Shown: in pieces, positions 16,023-24,733 of the stretch
Layout of the letters: every line of letters begins with the position of its first letter
Position numbering within the stretch: the first letter of the stretch is position 1
Source of the DNA: Clostridia bacterium
Lineage (GTDB): Bacteria; Bacillota; Clostridia; Oscillospirales; Acutalibacteraceae
DNA length: 43,288 nt
NCBI GenBank assembly: GCA_017621885.1
Contig: JAGASD010000047.1
Span: 1-43,288 of the forward strand
Direction of reading: 5' to 3'
Notes under the pieces: model-generated
Databases searched by the model: none
Told to the model about the DNA's origin: nothing
Seen by the model: the letters and a program-made list of their open reading frames with translations, nothing else
Position numbers and translations under genes: made by a program

Positions 16023-16051
16023 TTTACAAAACCGACAATAAATATTACTAT
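16023..16051 (+). promoter_or_regulatory. Promoter of pyrR-uraA
   Basis: -35 TTTACA (16023-16028), 17-bp spacer, -10 TACTAT (16046-16051). Transcription from here would give a leader of about 100 nt containing the PyrR attenuator before the pyrR ATG. Confidence 0.55.
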
Positions 16052-16070
16052 ATTCATAGTGCACTTTTAA

Positions 16071-16693
<623 letters not shown>

Positions 16694-16743
16694 CGGTTAT
16701 TAGCCTTTTCGGCTGTAATAAATTATTTATGGGGGTTAAAACC

Positions 16744-18114
16744 ATGAAACTTGTTTACAATGTGGATGACAAACCAAAATTCGGACAACTTATCATTTTT
16801 GGTGTTCAGCAATTACTTGCAATTATGGCTGCAACACTTGTTGTTCCCGTAACTATAGGTAACGGTATGAGTTCTGCGGCTGCTCTTTTCGGCGCAGGTG
16901 TGGGTACACTTATTTACATTCTTTTCACTAAGAAAAGAAGTCCCGTTTTCCTCGGCTCTTCTTTTGCGTTCATAGGCTCAATGTTTGCGGCATTTGCCGG
17001 CGGAGTTTCAATGTCACTTGGTTTTCTCGGACTAATCCTCGGCGCTTTGTTTGCAGGTCTTGTATACGTTGTAATTGCTATTATAGTTAAATTTGCAGGC
17101 GTTAAGTGGATTAACAAGCTTATGCCGGCAGTTGTAATCGGACCAACTGTATCTATTATCGGGCTTTCGCCTGCCGGCAATGCAATCGGAGACCTTACAT
17201 CCGGAGGACTTAAAGTTGACGGAGCTTCTGTTGCTTCACCATACGTTGCATTAATTTGCGGACTTGTAACACTCTTTGTTGTTTGTATTTCTTCGGTTTA
17301 CAGTAAAAAGACAGCAAAATTAATTCCTTTTATTATCGGTATTCTTTCAGGCTATGCAGTTGCAGCTATATTTACCATAATCGGAAATGCAGCCGGCATC
17401 GACGCTCTTAAAGTAATTGATTTTTCACACATTACAGCACTCTTTGCAAACGGTATCTCAATCAATTCTTTTGTTAAAGTACCTGACTTCACTTTCCTTA
17501 CTGCATTTAAAGGCATAAGTGAGCTTAACGCTTCTTATGTTATAACGATTATTGCAGCATACGTACCCGTTGCTTTTGTTGTGTTTGCTGAGCACATCGC
17601 TGACCATAAAAACATATCCACAATTATTGAAAAAGACCTTCTTGAGGACCCCGGTCTTTCAAGAACACTTCTCGGCGATGGTATAGGTTCGATGATTGGT
17701 GCATTTTTTGGCGGATGCCCCAATACAACTTACGGTGAATCTGTTGGTTGCGTTGCCATCACAAGGAATGCTTCAATTTTCACAATAATTGCAGCAGCGA
17801 TTATGGCAATGATTATTTCTTTTGTATCACCCTTTGTTGCTTTTGTTAACTCAATCCCCTCTTGCGTAATGGGCGGTGTTTGTGTAGCACTCTACGGTTT
17901 TATTGCAGTAAGCGGTCTCAAAATGATTCAGAAGGTTGATCTTGAAGACAACAGAAATCTTTTCGTTGTGTCCGCAATTTTAATTGCAGGTATCGGTGGT
18001 CTTACTGTTAAGTTTGGTAACGTAGAAATAACAACAATTGCTTGCGCTCTTATTCTCGGTATCGTTATTAATATCATTCTTTCAAAGAAAAAAGATGTAG
18101 TTACTGAAAAGTAA
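16744..18114 (+). CDS. uraA: Uracil permease (NCS2 family)
   Basis: 456-residue, about 14-helix membrane transporter that brings uracil in by proton symport. The family loop PNTTYGESVGCVAITR is the uracil version (NTTYGE), not the SFSQN form of xanthine carriers, and agrees with pyrR just upstream. Early motif QQLLAIMAATLVVPV is also typical. The ATG at 16744 has GGGGG 8 nt upstream; the frame continues into the end of pyrR but lacks a ribosome site there. It is probably under the PyrR attenuator. A hairpin that could end transcription lies past the epimerase promoter at 18151-18180. Confidence 0.93.
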   Translation: MKLVYNVDDKPKFGQLIIFGVQQLLAIMAATLVVPVTIGNGMSSAAALFGAGVGTLIYILFTKKRSPVFLGSSFAFIGSMFAAFAGGVSMSLGFLGLILGALFAGLVYVVIAIIVKFAGVKWINKLMPAVVIGPTVSIIGLSPAGNAIGDLTSGGLKVDGASVASPYVALICGLVTLFVVCISSVYSKKTAKLIPFIIGILSGYAVAAIFTIIGNAAGIDALKVIDFSHITALFANGISINSFVKVPDFTFLTAFKGISELNASYVITIIAAYVPVAFVVFAEHIADHKNISTIIEKDLLEDPGLSRTLLGDGIGSMIGAFFGGCPNTTYGESVGCVAITRNASIFTIIAAAIMAMIISFVSPFVAFVNSIPSCVMGGVCVALYGFIAVSGLKMIQKVDLEDNRNLFVVSAILIAGIGGLTVKFGNVEITTIACALILGIVINIILSKKKDVVTEK

Positions 18115-18115
18115 A

Positions 18116-18144
18116 TTGACATAAAAATTTTAATATTGTATAAT
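18116..18144 (+). promoter_or_regulatory. Consensus promoter upstream of the epimerase-like gene
   Basis: -35 TTGACA (18116-18121), exact 17-bp spacer, -10 TATAAT (18139-18144): a full sigma-A consensus match. It begins one base after the uraA stop codon. The predicted start (about 18151) coincides with the base of the hairpin that follows. Confidence 0.8.
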
Positions 18145-18150
18145 ATAAAA

Positions 18151-18180
18151 AAAGGCATTGCGCAAGAGCGTAATGCCTTT
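18151..18180 (+). terminator. Terminator-like hairpin at the 5' end of the epimerase transcript
   Basis: AAAGGCATTGCGC (18151-18163) pairs with GCGTAATGCCTTT (18168-18180), 13 pairs with one G-U and an AAGA loop; a short TTT follows on the plus strand. It can stop uraA transcripts. Because it lies just downstream of the promoter above, the same hairpin would start the epimerase mRNA, where it could protect the 5' end or attenuate. Confidence 0.6.
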
Positions 18181-18198
18181 ATTACAGAGGTGTTAATT

Positions 18199-19050
18199 AT
18201 GATTTTTTATGCAGAAAACGAAAATTTTATAGTTGGCGTAAAGGAGATGGGCGCAGAACTCACTTCTTTAAAATCGAAAAAAACCGGTATTGAGTATATA
18301 TGGAACGGCAACGTTGATATATGGTATGGTCAATCCCCTATTCTCTTTCCTATAATCGGCAGATTGCTCGACGATAAATACAGATACAATGGCAATGAAT
18401 ACACAATGGCAAAACACGGCATTGTTCGTAAAAAGCCTTTCACTTTAATAAGTAAAACTGCTGATACACTTGTTTTTCAACAATCTTCAGATGCAGATTC
18501 TTTAAAAAGCTACCCCTTTGAATTCGATTTAATCGTTGAATTCAAATTAACCGATAACGGTCTTAGTGTTGCTCATACTGCAGTTAACAAGGACAATAAG
18601 GTTATGTATTATTCTTTTGGTGCTCACCCTGCCTTCAATTGCAAAATCGGTGATTACCTTGAGTTTTCGGATAACGAAAATCTTTTAACTGAAAGAATCG
18701 ACCATGAATCTATACTTATTGAAGAAAAATTCCCTGTTGAAATGGATGGCAAAAAGATAATTATTACAAATGACCTTTTCAAAGACGATGCTCTTATTTT
18801 AAGCGGATACAAATCAAAAGCAGTTACGCTTAAAAGCAACAGTCACAACAGAACAATTAAATTTAATTTTGATTCCCCTCTTTTAGGTATCTGGGCAAAA
18901 CCGGGTGCTCCTTACGTTTGCATAGAACCCTGGTGGGGAGTAAATGATAATTACGACAAGAAATCTGATATATCAGAAAAACGCGCAATTATGAGCCTTG
19001 GATCAAATGAAAGCGCATCATTTAACTGGAATGTTGAAATTTGTGAATAA
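18199..19050 (+). CDS. Aldose 1-epimerase family protein
   Basis: 283 residues of the galactose-mutarotase-like beta-sandwich fold, probably the glucose-6-phosphate 1-epimerase/LacX-type branch. Visible: MGAELTSLKSKKTGIEYIWN, WYGQSPILFPIIGRL, KHGIVRKKPF, YSFGAHPAFNC (catalytic His), and YVCIEPWWGVNDN. It would catalyse anomer exchange of a hexose or hexose phosphate; the exact sugar is not readable. The ATG at 18199 has GAGGTG upstream; the longer frame from 18136 starts inside the promoter. A consensus promoter drives it alone. Confidence 0.85.
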   Translation: MIFYAENENFIVGVKEMGAELTSLKSKKTGIEYIWNGNVDIWYGQSPILFPIIGRLLDDKYRYNGNEYTMAKHGIVRKKPFTLISKTADTLVFQQSSDADSLKSYPFEFDLIVEFKLTDNGLSVAHTAVNKDNKVMYYSFGAHPAFNCKIGDYLEFSDNENLLTERIDHESILIEEKFPVEMDGKKIIITNDLFKDDALILSGYKSKAVTLKSNSHNRTIKFNFDSPLLGIWAKPGAPYVCIEPWWGVNDNYDKKSDISEKRAIMSLGSNESASFNWNVEICE

Positions 19051-19057
19051 TTAACTG

Positions 19058-19086
19058 TTGACTACATACGAATTATACTATAAAAT
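19058..19086 (+). promoter_or_regulatory. Promoter of the DUF1292 gene
   Basis: -35 TTGACT (19058-19063), 17-bp spacer, -10 TAAAAT (19081-19086). The gene starts 34 nt downstream. Confidence 0.6.
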
Positions 19087-19120
19087 ATCATTGTAACAAA
19101 TGAAAGGAATTTGAAAAAAC

Positions 19121-19447
19121 ATGGCAGATATTATTGATAACATTCCTGAAAACGAAGGTTACGGCAACGACCTTGTTTCAGTAGTTGATGAAAACGGTGT
19201 TCAGCACACTTTTGAAGAGCTTGATCGAATTGAAACGGATGAGGGTAGGTTTATTGCGCTTCTCCCTGTTTATACCGAAGCTCAGGATATAATTGATGAT
19301 GACGGAGAATTAATTATTCTTTCGGTTATTGAAGATGAAGACGGCGAAATTTATCTTGAACCTATTGAAGATGAAAATCTTTTCAATAAAATAGGAGATA
19401 TTTTTGAAGAGCGTCTTTCTGAATATTTTGAATTTGCAGAAGAATAA
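19121..19447 (+). CDS. DUF1292 protein (YrzB-like)
   Basis: 108 residues, very acidic. The order LVSVVDENGVQHTFEELDRI, FIALLPV, DGELIILSVIEDEDGEIYLE and a final acidic helix fits DUF1292, a small cytosolic family common in Firmicutes (often beside Holliday-junction resolvase RuvX and alaS). Here that context is absent. Function unknown. A ribosome site AAAGGAA lies upstream. The 6S RNA gene begins about 25 nt after its stop. Confidence 0.8.
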   Translation: MADIIDNIPENEGYGNDLVSVVDENGVQHTFEELDRIETDEGRFIALLPVYTEAQDIIDDDGELIILSVIEDEDGEIYLEPIEDENLFNKIGDIFEERLSEYFEFAEE

Positions 19448-19472
19448 TTTTTGATATTTCAGGCAAAATAAT

Positions 19473-19655
19473 TTTCCTGCTGTGTTCGATAAATGCGACT
19501 AATACTAACCCTATGACAATTAAAAGGGAGCCCGACTTCCGCGGCGGATTGCAGACCTCCCGTTTTACGGACGAAGGGAGCGTGAACCCGTAGAGAGGGC
19601 ACCCACCTGCTGAAAGCAGGTTACTATTATCGCATCCGGCACGGCGGGACAACTA
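19473..19655 (+). ncRNA. ssrS: 6S RNA (RNA polymerase regulator)
   Basis: About 180 nt with 6S layout. Closing stem: CCTGCTGTG (19476-19484) pairs fully with CACGGCGGG (19640-19648), allowing G-U. Next to it TGTTCG on the 5' side and CCGGCA on the 3' side match the conserved 6S positions (E. coli ATGTTCG and GCGGCAT). A second stem pairs ATGCGA with TCGCAT and TAATA with TATTA, framing a large bubble and inner hairpins such as ACCTGC/GCAGGT. 6S mimics an open promoter and holds sigma-A polymerase in stationary phase. Ends are approximate. Its promoter, if any, lies inside the DUF1292 gene; TTGAAT with GATATT at 18 bp is only a weak candidate. Confidence 0.8.
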
Positions 19656-19685
19656 AAAAACACGGAGCACTGCTCCGTGTTTTTT
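19655..19685. terminator. Bidirectional terminator after 6S RNA
   Basis: A6 plus CACGGAGC (19655-19668) pairs perfectly with GCTCCGTG plus T6 (19672-19685), a 14-bp stem with a 3-nt loop. Works for the 6S RNA and, in the other direction, as a second stop for the convergent zinc-ribbon gene. Confidence 0.85.
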
Positions 19686-19699
19686 ATATAATAATAAAT

Positions 19700-19723
19700 A
19701 AGGAGTGTCTTGCGACACTCCTT
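19700..19723 (-). terminator. Terminator of the zinc-ribbon membrane gene
   Basis: AAGGAGTGTC (19700-19709) and GACACTCCTT (19714-19723), perfect 10-bp stem, tetraloop. On the minus strand ATTTATTATTATAT follows. It starts 4 nt past the stop codon. Confidence 0.75.
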
Positions 19724-19727
19724 AATC

Positions 19728-20546
19728 TTATTTATTTGCAGATTCTGCTGTCTGGCGCTCCTGATAAGCCTTTCTTGCTTTTTCAGCTTCAGCTTCCATC
19801 TGAGCAATTTCTTCTTTACGTCTTGCAATTCTTTCAATATATTCGGTTAAGTCTGTATACTTAACGGGAATATTCTGCTTTTTAATAAGAACGTTAATAA
19901 CGATAATCGCAACAAATCCTAAAACAACAAGAAAAGAACCAACACCAATATTACCTGAATACATTTCTCCGAATTTAGCAGAAAGCTGTGAATTAAACAC
20001 AAAGAAGGAGATTATACTCAAAACAGTAAAACCAATTCCGCAAGAAGAAAGTGTTACATTTCTTTTAAAGCCCTTAGGTGAGCAAGAAACTGAAACAAAC
20101 GGAATGTTAAGGATAGCAAAGACTGCCGTCAACAAAATACCGAGAATTGATACGAAATAACAAATCATTGCGGCAGTAGGCGCAATATTAAGAATATCGA
20201 ACTTAAACTCAGCGATAACATCCATAATGAGATTAAGAATAGAAATATTCTTATCGAAAGAGTTATAAGGCATATCAACCTTAATATGTGCTAAAGGAAG
20301 GAAAAGCATCCCTATAGGAACAAGCAACATAATAAGACGAACAATTGAAAGCTTTGTACCTATAAAAGCAAATTTAACTCTGTCTATTTTAGGCTGAAAA
20401 TTAATATGCTCTTCTTCGGCTTTATCGGCATCAAGAGCCAATCTTTCCTGTTGATTGTAATATATAAGGTTAACACCGCATTTGGGGCACTCAGCCTTAA
20501 CATCAATTAATCTGAGCTTATAACCGCATTTGGGACAGTTTGCCAT
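19728..20546 (-). CDS. Zinc-ribbon membrane protein of unknown function
   Basis: 272 residues. The N-terminus holds a two-CxxC zinc ribbon (MANCPKCGYKLR and AECPKCGVNL). After a charged linker come about four membrane segments (roughly 68-90, 118-150, 165-190, 200-220), then a Lys/Glu-rich helix likely to form a coiled coil (ERIARRKEEIAQMEAEAEKA). Such double-CxxC membrane proteins are frequent in clostridia and uncharacterised. GGAG precedes the ATG. It has its own promoter and terminator, so it is a single-gene unit. Confidence 0.7.
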   Translation of the reverse strand: MANCPKCGYKLRLIDVKAECPKCGVNLIYYNQQERLALDADKAEEEHINFQPKIDRVKFAFIGTKLSIVRLIMLLVPIGMLFLPLAHIKVDMPYNSFDKNISILNLIMDVIAEFKFDILNIAPTAAMICYFVSILGILLTAVFAILNIPFVSVSCSPKGFKRNVTLSSCGIGFTVLSIISFFVFNSQLSAKFGEMYSGNIGVGSFLVVLGFVAIIVINVLIKKQNIPVKYTDLTEYIERIARRKEEIAQMEAEAEKARKAYQERQTAESANK

Positions 20547-20582
20547 AATATCTCCTACCTATCATTGATATAATACTCAATA

Positions 20583-20611
20583 AGTATAACACAGCTTTTA
20601 CTTATTTTCAA
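20583..20611 (-). promoter_or_regulatory. Promoter of the zinc-ribbon membrane gene
   Basis: Minus strand: -35 TTGAAA (20606-20611), 17-bp spacer, -10 TATACT (20583-20588). The spacer ends in GCTGTGT, as does the alpha/beta-hydrolase promoter at 37231. Confidence 0.7.
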
Positions 20612-20652
20612 TAAAAAACCAATTTTTTATCAAAAAAATTAAGTAATTTTGT

Positions 20653-20679
20653 AAAAAGCAATTATTTTTTTGAAATTGC
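20653..20679 (-). terminator. Weak terminator overlapping the end of the transketolase operon
   Basis: GCAATT (20658-20663) pairs with AATTGC (20674-20679), 10-nt loop, followed on the minus strand by T5. The hairpin includes the last codons of the transketolase C-terminal subunit. The stem is short, so efficiency is doubtful. Confidence 0.4.
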
Positions 20680-21606
20680 AAGCTTAGCCTTACAAACAAT
20701 GTTTGCGGCATCAAGACCAAAAATATGAAGAAGGTCAACTGCAGGACCGGACTTACCGAATGTGTCCTCAACGCCAACCTTAACAACGGGTACGGGACAT
20801 TCTGAACAAACAGCGTCACAAACGGCATCACCAAGACCGCCGATAATATTGTGTTCTTCGGCAGTAACAATACATCCTGTCTTTTTGGCTGCAGCCACAA
20901 CTGCTGCTTTATCAAGAGGCTTAATTGTATGCATATTAATGAGCTCAACCGAAATACCCTCTGCTTCAAGCTCTTTAGCTGCTTCAATAGCTTCATTTAC
21001 CATAAGACCGGTAGCGATAATGGTAACGTCTGTACCTTCTCTGAGCGTTACAGCCTTACCGATTTCAAATTTATAGTCCTCATCAAAGATTCTCGGAACA
21101 GCAAGTCTTCCGAAACGCATATAAACAGGACCGTCAAGCTCCGCGGCGGCAAGAACAGCAGCGCGAGCCTCTATATCATCAGCAGGATTAATAATAACCA
21201 TACCCGGAATCGAACGCATCAAAGCAATATCTTCACAGCACTGATGACTTGCACCGTCCTCACCAACAGAAATACCTGCATGTGTAGCACCGATTTTCAC
21301 GTTAAGGTGAGGGTAACCGATAGTATTTCGAACCTGTTCAAAAGCTCTGCCTGCGGAAAACATTGCAAAAGAGCTTGCAAAAACTGTATAACCCGTTGTA
21401 GCAAGACCCGCTGCAACGCCCATCATATTTGATTCAGCAATACCTGTATCAAAAAATCTTTCAGGAAAAGCTTTTTTAAACGCACCTGTTTTTGTTGCCG
21501 CCGCAAGGTCAGCATCAAGAACAAGAATATTGGGATTTTTTTCACCGAGCTCAACAAGAGCTTTACCGTAAGCATCACGAGTTGCAACTTTAATAACATC
21601 TGCCAT
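20662..21606 (-). CDS. Transketolase, C-terminal subunit
   Basis: 314 residues: pyrimidine-binding and C-terminal domains of transketolase, made as a separate chain. Motifs: ATRDAYGKALVELGEKNP, DTGIAESNMMGVAAGLATTG (the catalytic Glu of the PYR domain), THAGISVGEDGASHQCCEDI, and the C-terminal VTAEEHNIIGGLGDAV. With its partner it exchanges two-carbon units in the non-oxidative pentose phosphate route, supplying ribose-5-phosphate and erythrose-4-phosphate. Starts 3 nt after the N-terminal subunit; last gene of the long operon. Confidence 0.95.
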   Translation of the reverse strand: MADVIKVATRDAYGKALVELGEKNPNILVLDADLAAATKTGAFKKAFPERFFDTGIAESNMMGVAAGLATTGYTVFASSFAMFSAGRAFEQVRNTIGYPHLNVKIGATHAGISVGEDGASHQCCEDIALMRSIPGMVIINPADDIEARAAVLAAAELDGPVYMRFGRLAVPRIFDEDYKFEIGKAVTLREGTDVTIIATGLMVNEAIEAAKELEAEGISVELINMHTIKPLDKAAVVAAAKKTGCIVTAEEHNIIGGLGDAVCDAVCSECPVPVVKVGVEDTFGKSGPAVDLLHIFGLDAANIVCKAKLAISKK

Positions 21607-21609
21607 TGT

Positions 21610-22452
21610 TTAGCCCTCCAATCCGTTAAGAACTTCTTTAAGTTCATTCATAGCGATTTCATACTGTTCAGCATTAGGTGCAGAACCGTGCCAATTAACC
21701 TGATTCTCCATAAAGGAAACACCTTTACCTTTTACTGTTGTAGCAATAATTGCAGTAGGCTTACCTTTATACTCACGAGCATTGTTGAGAGCGGACTCTA
21801 TTTCATCGAATGAGTGACCGTCAATTTCAATTACATTCCAGCCGAAAGCTGCAAATTTTTCAGGTATGGGATAAGGTGAGTTAACCTCTTCCACGGTACC
21901 GTCAATCTGAAGATTATTGTTATCAACAAAAGCAACAAGGTTATCAAGCTTTTTTGCAGAAGCATACATCGCTGCTTCCCAAACCTGACCTTCTTCAATT
22001 TCACCGTCACCAAGAATAGAATAAACGCGGAAATCGGCATTACTGAGCTTTGCACCTAAAGCCATACCGCAAGCAGCGGAAATCCCCTGACCAAGGGAGC
22101 CTGAGCTTATGTCGATACCCGGAAGACATTTCATACTGGGGTGACCCTGAAGCCGTGAATCAACTTTTCTGAGAGTTTTGAGTTCTTCAACGGGAAAATA
22201 GCCCTTCTGTGCCATAACAGAATAAAGAGCAGGAGCAGCGTGACCCTTTGAAAGAACAAATCTGTCTCTGTCTGCCATATCGGGGTTTGCAGGATCAACA
22301 TTCATCTCTTTAAAATAAAGATATGTAAGTATCTCTGCAATTGAGAGCGAGCCGCCCGGGTGTCCTGATTTGGCATTAAAAGTACCTTCAATAATTCCCA
22401 TACGGACATTACAGGCAATTTTAGCCAATTCGTTTTTGGTAATTACATCCAT
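21610..22452 (-). CDS. Transketolase, N-terminal subunit
   Basis: 280 residues: the thiamine-diphosphate (PP) domain. HPGGSLSIAEILTYLYF, LSKGHAAPALY, the TPP motif GDGEIEEGQVWEAA with DNNNLQIDG, and TVKGKGVSFMEN are all diagnostic. Split transketolases of about 280 plus 310 residues are common in clostridia and archaea. A strong ribosome site GGAGG precedes the ATG, and it lies 13 nt after the HAD phosphatase gene. Confidence 0.95.
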   Translation of the reverse strand: MDVITKNELAKIACNVRMGIIEGTFNAKSGHPGGSLSIAEILTYLYFKEMNVDPANPDMADRDRFVLSKGHAAPALYSVMAQKGYFPVEELKTLRKVDSRLQGHPSMKCLPGIDISSGSLGQGISAACGMALGAKLSNADFRVYSILGDGEIEEGQVWEAAMYASAKKLDNLVAFVDNNNLQIDGTVEEVNSPYPIPEKFAAFGWNVIEIDGHSFDEIESALNNAREYKGKPTAIIATTVKGKGVSFMENQVNWHGSAPNAEQYEIAMNELKEVLNGLEG

Positions 22453-22465
22453 AATTATACCTCCG

Positions 22466-23293
22466 TTATATGATATAATTTTTTTCTAAATAATTTATAA
22501 AATCAGCAACCGCACCCCTATTACAGTGACAGGCAACGTATTCGGCAAGAGCCTTAATTTCAGTCGGTGCCTGACCGCAAGCCGCAGGATGAGCAACTGC
22601 TTTTAACATATCAACGTCGTTAAAATAATCTCCGATTGCAGCAGTGTTACGCCTGTTGATATTCAACAATTCAGCAAGTTTTAACACACCCACACCTTTA
22701 TTTACACCCTTATTTACAACTTCAAGGGTGTACGGTGAAGTTAAAAAGCAATCTAAAACATCGTGATATTCAGAATTAATAAGTTTTTGAATTTTCTTCA
22801 GAAGCTTACGTGTGCCGAAAAAAGAAACCTTTCCCCAGACACCTTTAGGTAAATCCTCAATTCGTTTACAAAGCTTATAGTTAAGGTTATCAATTTTTGA
22901 TATAACATAGCCGTAAACGCAAGTCCTTTTAACAAGGTAAACTGTATCAACACCGAAAACGGTTAATTGTAACGTCTTGTACCTTGAAAAAATATCAAGA
23001 ATTATTTTTTCCCCGGCAGAAGAAACGGGATTAAAATATTTAATTTCCGAATTAGCAAAGTCGTAAATTCCTGCACCGTTTAAAAAAATCGCAGGAGTTT
23101 CAATACCTAATTTGCGGTAATGCACGGCCAAAGATTGAAGGTTTCTTCCGGAACATAAAGTAAAAACTCCACCGAGGTTCACAAAACGCTCAATCGCTTC
23201 CTTATTGACTTTGGGTAAATTCATTGATTTATCATTCAAAGTGCCGTCAATATCAGAAATAAGCAGCCATTCAGAATATGTTTTATTCATCAT
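22466..23293 (-). CDS. HAD-superfamily phosphatase (Cof/IIB type)
   Basis: 275 residues. Motif I SDIDGTLND (D14, D16), motif II TLCSGRN, and motif IV IGDYFNDVDML give a complete HAD active site; the IIB-type cap lies between them (about 90-190). Members dephosphorylate sugar phosphates, flavin or pyridoxal nucleotides; the substrate here is unknown, but the transketolase genes next door suggest a sugar phosphate. The ATG overlaps the rluD stop by 4 nt (ATGA), with AGGAG 6 nt upstream. Confidence 0.88.
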   Translation of the reverse strand: MMNKTYSEWLLISDIDGTLNDKSMNLPKVNKEAIERFVNLGGVFTLCSGRNLQSLAVHYRKLGIETPAIFLNGAGIYDFANSEIKYFNPVSSAGEKIILDIFSRYKTLQLTVFGVDTVYLVKRTCVYGYVISKIDNLNYKLCKRIEDLPKGVWGKVSFFGTRKLLKKIQKLINSEYHDVLDCFLTSPYTLEVVNKGVNKGVGVLKLAELLNINRRNTAAIGDYFNDVDMLKAVAHPAACGQAPTEIKALAEYVACHCNRGAVADFINYLEKNYII

Positions 23294-24210
23294 GATATTC
23301 TCCTGAGGAAATCCTTAAAATAATCCGGTAATTCAGTTGTAAATTCAAGATACTCCCCCGTTATCGGATGAATAAAACCGATTGTTGAAGCATTAAGACA
23401 TTGACCGTTAAGACCATAACTCTTTTTAGGGTTACCGTACACAACATCACCGGCAACAGGAGTCCCTCTGTAAGCCATATGGACTCTTATCTGGTGTGTG
23501 CGGCCGGTTTCAAGCTTTACTTTAAGAAAAGTAAAACCGCTGAATCTTTCGATGACTTCAAAATGAGTAACAGCATTTTTTGAATTTTTATCAGTTACCG
23601 CTTGTTTTTTTCTGTCCTTAGGATGGCGACCGATGGGAGCATCAATTGTACCGAAATCGTCTTTGATGTTCCCGACTACAACGGTATTGTAAACACGGGT
23701 AAAGCTATGCTCCTTTATTTGTTCAGCAAGACCTCGGTGGGCTGTATCATTCTTAGCAACAACAAGCAACCCACTGGTATCTTTGTCAATCCTATGAACA
23801 ATACCGGGACGTATAACGCCGTTAATTCCCGAAAGAGAATCACCGCAATGATACATCAATGCATTAACTAAGGTGCCTGTGTAGTTACCTGCAGCAGGAT
23901 GGACAACCATCCCCTTAGGCTTATTGACAACGAGCAAGTGCTCATCCTCGTAAACGATATCAAGAGGAATATTTTCGGGCTCAACAGATAATATTGTTGG
24001 TTCAGGCATACATATTTCTATACAATCGCCGGAAAAAACAACCGTCTTTTTATTACAAACAGAGCCATTAACAAGAATATTACCGTCAGCTATCAATTGT
24101 TGTGCAGAATTTCTTGACAAATCATCAACAATCATTGAAACAGCTTTATCAACACGATTTCCTGCCGCCATATCATCTACAACAACTTCAATCTGTTCCA
24201 TAGCTACCAT
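23290..24210 (-). CDS. rluD: Ribosomal large subunit pseudouridine synthase, RluD family
   Basis: About 306 residues. An N-terminal S4-like RNA-binding domain (NRVDKAVSMI to DGNILVNGSVCNK) precedes the RluA-type catalytic domain with HRIDKDTSGLLVVAKND (catalytic Asp), GRTHQIRVHMAY and PVAGDVVYG. It converts uridines of 23S rRNA to pseudouridine. Its start lies within lspA: ATG at 24210 with AAGGA about 11 nt upstream, or ATG at 24201; the frame's first possible start, TTG at 24219, is too close to the ribosome site. lspA-rluD adjacency is conserved in Firmicutes. Confidence 0.93.
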   Translation of the reverse strand: MVAMEQIEVVVDDMAAGNRVDKAVSMIVDDLSRNSAQQLIADGNILVNGSVCNKKTVVFSGDCIEICMPEPTILSVEPENIPLDIVYEDEHLLVVNKPKGMVVHPAAGNYTGTLVNALMYHCGDSLSGINGVIRPGIVHRIDKDTSGLLVVAKNDTAHRGLAEQIKEHSFTRVYNTVVVGNIKDDFGTIDAPIGRHPKDRKKQAVTDKNSKNAVTHFEVIERFSGFTFLKVKLETGRTHQIRVHMAYRGTPVAGDVVYGNPKKSYGLNGQCLNASTIGFIHPITGEYLEFTTELPDYFKDFLRRIS

Positions 24211-24718
24211 TAGTATCAAAATCCTTTTTTACATCAACACTCTTTTTGCTTTTTGTACTTTTGGCATCTTTAATAATATCAACAATCAAATACCCGATAA
24301 GTGCAAAAGCACCAACAGTTATGAGACAATCAGCAAAATTAAAAACTGCAAAATCAACAAAGAGCGGTTCAATAAAATCAACAACATATCTGAGTCTTAT
24401 TCTATCAATAATGTTACCGAAACCACCCGAAATCATCAACAACAAACAAATGTTGATAAATTTGGATTTGTTTTTATTCTTAATTAAAAAAATGACAGTG
24501 AAAACAAGAAGAACGACCGAAAAAACGGTAAGAAGCAATGTTTGAGTTGCAAAAGAACCAAAAACAGCACCGGTGTTTTCAACATATCTGAATCTTAGAA
24601 TATCGGTAATAACATCAACGTATTCAATGGGTTTCAGATATTCAACTGCAAGAAATTTAAACAGCTGGTCAAGGCCTGCAAGAACGGCGCAAAACAGCAC
24701 GGCAAAAAGAACAGACAT
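24188..24718 (-). CDS. lspA: Lipoprotein signal peptidase LspA
   Basis: 176-residue inner-membrane aspartyl protease that cleaves lipoprotein signal peptides after lipidation. Four hydrophobic helices. Catalytic motifs GNIIDRIRLRYVVDFI and FNFADCLI supply the two Asp residues; YVENTGAVFGS is the conserved loop. A Lys/Ser-rich cytoplasmic tail of about 25 residues (DAKSTKSKKSVDVKKDF) is longer than usual. The ATG at 24718 has GGTGAT 6 nt upstream. It lies 15 nt after divIVA and overlaps rluD. Confidence 0.95.
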   Translation of the reverse strand: MSVLFAVLFCAVLAGLDQLFKFLAVEYLKPIEYVDVITDILRFRYVENTGAVFGSFATQTLLLTVFSVVLLVFTVIFLIKNKNKSKFINICLLLMISGGFGNIIDRIRLRYVVDFIEPLFVDFAVFNFADCLITVGAFALIGYLIVDIIKDAKSTKSKKSVDVKKDFDTNGSYGTD

Positions 24719-24733
24719 CAATAAATCACCTAA

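Noticed and set aside
16697-16721. Hairpin between pyrR and uraA (TTATTA-GCC with GGC-TG-TAATAA), considered as a second PyrR attenuator
   Set aside because: It lacks the CNGNGA loop and has no T tract; it may be a processing stem only.
20851-21432. 193-codon plus-strand frame opposite the transketolase C-terminal subunit
   Set aside because: No ribosome site and no recognisable motif; the minus-strand gene is certain.
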